This document shows, one piece after another, positions 60,949-64,000 of a stretch of 64,000 nucleotides of DNA (positions are counted from its first letter, which is position 1; every line of letters starts with the position of its first letter). The stretch is from JBFMFR01 sp040752025 (GTDB taxonomy: Bacteria > Chloroflexota > Anaerolineae > Anaerolineales > UBA4823). The DNA lies in contig JBFMFR010000002.1 in NCBI GenBank assembly GCA_040752025.1, positions 1 through 64,000 of the forward strand, given 5' to 3'. The notes beneath the pieces are model-generated. The model was not told where the DNA came from. It saw nothing but the letters and a program-made list of their open reading frames with translations, and ran no database searches. The position numbers and the translations under genes are program-made.

Positions 60949-61898
60949 CGGTCTCGACTGAACTGAAAACTGAAGAACCCAGCCAGGCCACACCAGAGCC
61001 CTCCAAGCAGAACGTTTTCGACACGCTCAGCGCTAACTGGTGGGAAGGCGGCGAAAAGGTCAAGATCGGGCAGACCTTCACGCCGCGCAGAATCGATAAC
61101 CCGCTCGACCGCATCACCCGCCGTCATGGAGGCCGGCGCTCGCGCACTCGCACGGAACGCAAGCGCGGGCGCTACATCCAATCCCGGCCGGCGAACGGCA
61201 AGACCAACGATCTGGCCTTCGACGCCACCTTGCGCGCCGCCGCCCCGCACCAGAAAGACCGCAGCGAGCAGCGCAAGCGCGTCGCCTTTGCGATCCAATC
61301 CAGCGATTTCCAGCGCAAGATCCGCGTGAAGAAGGCTGCCAACCTGATCCTGTTCGTGGTAGACGCCTCCTGGTCGATGGCCGTGGCCGAGCGCATGTCG
61401 GCCACCAAGGGCGCCATCCTATCCCTGCTGACCGACGCTTACCAGCGGCGCGACCGGGTGGGCCTGGTGGTGTTCCAGAAGAACCGCGCCACGCTGATCC
61501 TGCCGCCAACCAACTCGGTGCAGCTCGCCCAACGCGCCCTGGCAGACATCCCGGTGGGAGGCAAAACGCCGCTCTCGGCCGGGCTGTTCATGGCCCACGA
61601 AGTCATTGCCCGTGAGCGTGTGCTGCACCCAGACGTGAACCCACTGATTATCCTGCTCACCGACGGCGCCGGCAACGTGGCGATGAGCGCCTTACCCCCA
61701 CAGGAAGAAGCCAAACGCCTGGCGCAGCAGATCAGCGCCGATGAAATCCGCAGCGTGGTGATCAACATGGAACACGCCGCCTTCGACCAGGGTCTGGCGC
61801 AAAACCTGGCGCAGAACCTGGATGCCCCATGCTATACCCTCAGCGAACTGAAGGCCGAGACCCTGTACCAGAAAGTACGTGAAGAGATGAAAGCCTAA
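60945..61898 (+). CDS. chlD: ChlD-type VWA chelatase subunit (C-terminal half of medium subunit)
   Basis: A 317-residue protein matching the linker and VWA part of ChlD/BchD. A Pro/Glu-rich start and an Arg-rich basic linker precede a VWA domain with metal-site motif DASWSMA near 140, a Thr in GKTPLSAG and an Asp in LLTDGAGN. It lacks the N-terminal AAA+ domain of full ChlD. The upstream ChlI-like gene supplies one, and a nine-A run joins the frames, so a -1 slip would yield a 682-residue ChlD-like fusion. If translated separately it begins at a GTG overlapping the ChlI stop. Confidence 0.88.
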   Translation: MTVSTELKTEEPSQATPEPSKQNVFDTLSANWWEGGEKVKIGQTFTPRRIDNPLDRITRRHGGRRSRTRTERKRGRYIQSRPANGKTNDLAFDATLRAAAPHQKDRSEQRKRVAFAIQSSDFQRKIRVKKAANLILFVVDASWSMAVAERMSATKGAILSLLTDAYQRRDRVGLVVFQKNRATLILPPTNSVQLAQRALADIPVGGKTPLSAGLFMAHEVIARERVLHPDVNPLIILLTDGAGNVAMSALPPQEEAKRLAQQISADEIRSVVINMEHAAFDQGLAQNLAQNLDAPCYTLSELKAETLYQKVREEMKA

Positions 61899-61958
61899 AC
61901 CTTCCCGCTTCCAGGGCCTGCTGAACCATGATATGATTCATACCTGGAGAGTGAACAC

Positions 61959-63008
61959 ATGAAAAATAAGAAACTGTTTTCCTTACTGCTTCTATTTATG
62001 CTGGTTCTCAACGTTGCTTGCTCATCAGGAGGCCAGCCGACCACCCAACCCACCCAGGCGGATGCCCAACCGGCCACCCCGCAACCGACGGATGTTGCCT
62101 TGCAGCCGCCCAAATCTGAATCGCGCTGCGGCGATAACATCTGTGACGGCTCAGAAAATGCAGAAAACTGCCCGGCGGATTGTGCTGGACAGGCGCCCAC
62201 ACAGGCTCCGCCTCCCGGTGTGCCCTCCCTGCGGGCCGGCGGCGTGGATCTGAACACCTACCGCGTCACCAACCCGACCAACGGTAATGACCTCTTCGTG
62301 CGCGTGCTGCACCCGGCCAACTGGAACGGCGATGTCATGCCGACCCTGGTGCTGGTCCCCGGCGGCGTGGGCACGATCGAGCCCGACCGAGCTCAGGCGC
62401 TTGCCGACCAGGGCTTTGTAGTGGTTACTTTCGACCCCGACGGGCGCGGGCACAGCAAAGGCCAGGAGGATTTCGGCGGCACGCAGCAGCAAGATGGATT
62501 GATGGCTGTGATCCGCGCCATCACCGGCCTGGGTGAAGTCGATAAAGGTCGCATCGGCGTGGTTTCGTTCTCTTATGGCATCACCATCGCCAGCGGGGCG
62601 CTAGCGCGCTACCCAGACCTGCCGGTCAAGTTCCTGATCGACTGGGAAGGCCCGGCTGATCGCTATGACACGACTATGGATTGCGGGCCCATGCCGCGCG
62701 TCCAGTGGCCTTCTTGCTCAGACGATGCCGCCTGGTCGCAGCGCGAGGCGATAACCTTCATCAGCCAGATACGCATCCCTTACCAGCGACTGCAATCTGA
62801 AAAAGATCACATGCAGCCCGATAACTTGCACGCCGTTAACATAATCAACGCCGCCGTCCAGGGCGGCGTGCCCTGGGTGCGCCTGAACGATTACCCGCCC
62901 AACCAGACCTACGATGCCGCCAACCCGCCGGCCATGCTCGCAGAAACTGAAGAAAAGAACCTGGAAGCCCTGATCGCCCGCTTCGCGCAAGAGCTTTTCG
63001 CCATGTAA
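61959..63008 (+). CDS. Lipoprotein alpha/beta-hydrolase with a Cys-rich N-terminal motif
   Basis: Exported lipoprotein of 349 residues with lipobox LNVAC (Cys21) and a Pro/Thr/Gln-rich linker. A short Cys-rich motif (CGDNICDGSENAENCPADC at 57-75) of the kind seen next to secreted enzymes comes next. An alpha/beta-hydrolase of dienelactone-hydrolase type follows. The nucleophile is Ser205 in the motif FSYG. The HGG-like oxyanion part is VLVPGG. GGAGAG lies 9 bases before the ATG. It follows the chelatase genes by about 60 bases and ends in a strong bidirectional terminator. The substrate is unknown. Confidence 0.83.
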   Translation: MKNKKLFSLLLLFMLVLNVACSSGGQPTTQPTQADAQPATPQPTDVALQPPKSESRCGDNICDGSENAENCPADCAGQAPTQAPPPGVPSLRAGGVDLNTYRVTNPTNGNDLFVRVLHPANWNGDVMPTLVLVPGGVGTIEPDRAQALADQGFVVVTFDPDGRGHSKGQEDFGGTQQQDGLMAVIRAITGLGEVDKGRIGVVSFSYGITIASGALARYPDLPVKFLIDWEGPADRYDTTMDCGPMPRVQWPSCSDDAAWSQREAITFISQIRIPYQRLQSEKDHMQPDNLHAVNIINAAVQGGVPWVRLNDYPPNQTYDAANPPAMLAETEEKNLEALIARFAQELFAM

Positions 63009-63024
63009 GGCGTCCAAATACGAT

Positions 63025-63054
63025 AAAAATGCGGGCCGATCGGCCCGCATTTTT
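63025..63054. terminator. Bidirectional terminator between hydrolase and Crp-type genes
   Basis: A perfect palindrome AAAAATGCGGGCCGA / TCGGCCCGCATTTTT, giving a strong hairpin with T-runs on both strands between two converging genes. Confidence 0.95.
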
Positions 63055-63069
63055 TATCCATTTATAAGA

Positions 63070-63762
63070 TTAGCGACACAAGCGCGCCAGCGCTTTGCGG
63101 TCGTGAACGGTAATGCGGCTTTTTTCATCTACAGAAATATAGCCCTGCTGCTTGAAAGTTACCATCACCTGGTTGACCCGCTTGCGTGAGGCTCCCACCA
63201 GGTCGGCGATATCACTCTGCGTCAAACGAATAGGGATGAGCAAATCGCCGTTATCGCCCGACCTGCCGTAGCGCTCGGCAAAGGCCAGCATCTGGCGAGC
63301 CACACGCCCGTGCACGTCCAGCGTCGCCAGGGCCTGGATCAATTCGTTCGCCAGGCGCACGCGCGTGGAAAGGATGCGCACCAGGTTTTGGGAAACCGGC
63401 AGGAAATTGCGCAGGCATTCCTGAAAAGTGCTGCCTGCCATCCAGATAAGCTGGCTCTCTTCGAGCGTGATCACGCTGGCCGAGCGGCCCGAGCTATCGA
63501 TCAGGCTCATTTCGCCAACCACATCACCCGGCCCGAGGATCGCCAGGATCACATCGGTGCCATCCGCCTGCTCAACGTGGATTTTGACAGTTCCGCTGCG
63601 GATGATGTAGATGACTTCGCCCGGCTGCTCGGCAGTGATGATGCTGGCGCCGCCTGGATACGTACGGCAATACAGGCGTTCGCTGATCCAGTTCAACTGA
63701 TCTGGCTCCAGGCCGTGGAACAGATCTATCTCATTCACCAGGCTGGGGTCTACCCCAGACAT
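63070..63762 (-). CDS. Crp/Fnr-family transcriptional regulator
   Basis: A 230-residue regulator. The N-terminal cyclic-nucleotide-binding-type barrel contains GPGDVVGEMSLID and SGRSASV, where an RSA motif often marks ligand binding. The C-terminal winged helix has the Crp helix-turn-helix LTQSDIADLVGASRKRVNQVM. No cysteine cluster of Fnr type is present, so cAMP or another small ligand is more likely than an Fe-S oxygen sensor. The ATG at 63762 has a GAGAGGTG ribosome site; a longer in-frame start was rejected. A TATAAT about 65 bases upstream may be its promoter. Confidence 0.88.
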   Translation of the reverse strand: MSGVDPSLVNEIDLFHGLEPDQLNWISERLYCRTYPGGASIITAEQPGEVIYIIRSGTVKIHVEQADGTDVILAILGPGDVVGEMSLIDSSGRSASVITLEESQLIWMAGSTFQECLRNFLPVSQNLVRILSTRVRLANELIQALATLDVHGRVARQMLAFAERYGRSGDNGDLLIPIRLTQSDIADLVGASRKRVNQVMVTFKQQGYISVDEKSRITVHDRKALARLCR

Positions 63763-63805
63763 TGCGCACCTCTCCCTGACCTGACCGATTAGCGTTCGAC
63801 ATCGA

Positions 63806-63831
63806 GCTGTCCCAGAAACAGCCTGATTATA
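63806..63831 (-). promoter_or_regulatory. Promoter -10 and small palindrome of the Crp-type gene
   Basis: TATAAT at 63826-63831 (minus strand), with GCTGT-N7-ACAGC (63806-63822) directly after it. The palindrome could be an autoregulatory site. No clear -35 box was seen. Confidence 0.4.
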
Positions 63832-64000
63832 ACGCATCCCGGTTAGCGGCGGCCTGTTCATAAGCAACTCCTCTCTCGCTGTAACCAGCAGAAATGGGGG
63901 TTTCCAGGCGGATTTGCATGCCCTCGCTGGCAGCAAAAGCGGCTTTGAAGCGCCGCCGGGCGCTGGCTTCGATCTGGGCAACGCACTGGTCTGAATAGCC
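63827..64000 (-). CDS. C-terminal part of an unidentified protein (partial at window edge)
   Basis: An open frame of 57 codons enters from the right edge on the minus strand and stops with TAA at 63827-63829. The peptide starts Arg/Ala-rich (ARRRFKAAFAA) and ends in a hydrophilic tail (AYEQAAANRDAL). It is in a different frame from the longer open frame of the Crp-type gene. No family was recognised. The stop overlaps the candidate promoter of the Crp-type gene. Confidence 0.45.
   Translation of the reverse strand, partial: GYSDQCVAQIEASARRRFKAAFAASEGMQIRLETPISAGYSERGVAYEQAAANRDAL

Overview
The window is a 64 kb chromosomal segment from a GC-rich bacterium, most likely a member of the Chloroflexota (Anaerolineae-like). 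The placement is an inference. It rests on the many lipoproteins and single-pass secreted proteins with Pro/Thr-rich linkers, a soluble NAD-linked formate dehydrogenase, and the mix of core genes. No phage, CRISPR array, intact insertion sequence, rRNA or tRNA gene was recognised. Nearly all of the DNA is tightly packed coding sequence.

Layout. 0.2-9.1 kb (minus): one long run reading membrane protein, selA, an M24 peptidase, tsaD, a NuoE-NuoF fusion, a small Fe-S subunit and formate dehydrogenase alpha. The formate dehydrogenase uses Cys where many relatives use selenocysteine, although selA is in the same run. 9.2-13.2 kb: dnaK (minus) and dnaA (plus) diverge from a 0.6 kb spacer rich in inverted repeats. 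13.2-17.0 kb (minus): two tandem AI-2E-type permeases, a small membrane protein and a sortase. 17.0-24.1 kb (minus): sixA, a CBS-domain protein, a HerA-like ATPase, a lipoprotein phospholipase-D-type protein and three zinc-ribbon genes with identically placed cysteines. 24.2-30.3 kb (minus): a methyltransferase, a three-repeat lipoprotein, a GAF-PAS-HAMP sensor, an FAD oxidoreductase and a flippase-like membrane protein.

30.4-36.1 kb (plus): an Ig-like/beta-propeller protein, a LysM protein, and a metal-uptake operon (binding lipoprotein, ATPase, permease, Fur-family repressor) behind a strong promoter that overlaps a palindromic operator. 36.1-45.1 kb: CapA-like lipoprotein, FtsK, RNase Z (plus), a molybdopterin enzyme, a UPF0173 hydrolase, a YfcC-type transporter, and an FAD monooxygenase divergent from a TetR regulator across a shared palindrome. 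45.8-48.8 kb: accessory region with lipoproteins, an Xre-membrane protein and about 0.75 kb of decayed DNA. 48.9-51.8 kb (plus): a phosphotransferase, an Eis-like acetyltransferase and a phosphoesterase. 51.8-59.6 kb (minus): a VWA protein whose VWA fold is interrupted by a long helical insertion, a sensor histidine kinase, clpC and rpsA. 59.9-63.0 kb (plus): chlI/chlD-type chelatase subunits joined at a nine-A run, and a lipoprotein hydrolase. 63.1-64.0 kb (minus): a Crp/Fnr regulator and the end of an unidentified gene.

The most interesting signals are: the candidate programmed -1 frameshift linking the ChlI-like and ChlD-like frames; a set of genes with a -10 box only 6-10 bases before the start codon and no Shine-Dalgarno (candidate leaderless mRNAs); the triple zinc-ribbon cluster; and the interrupted VWA domain.
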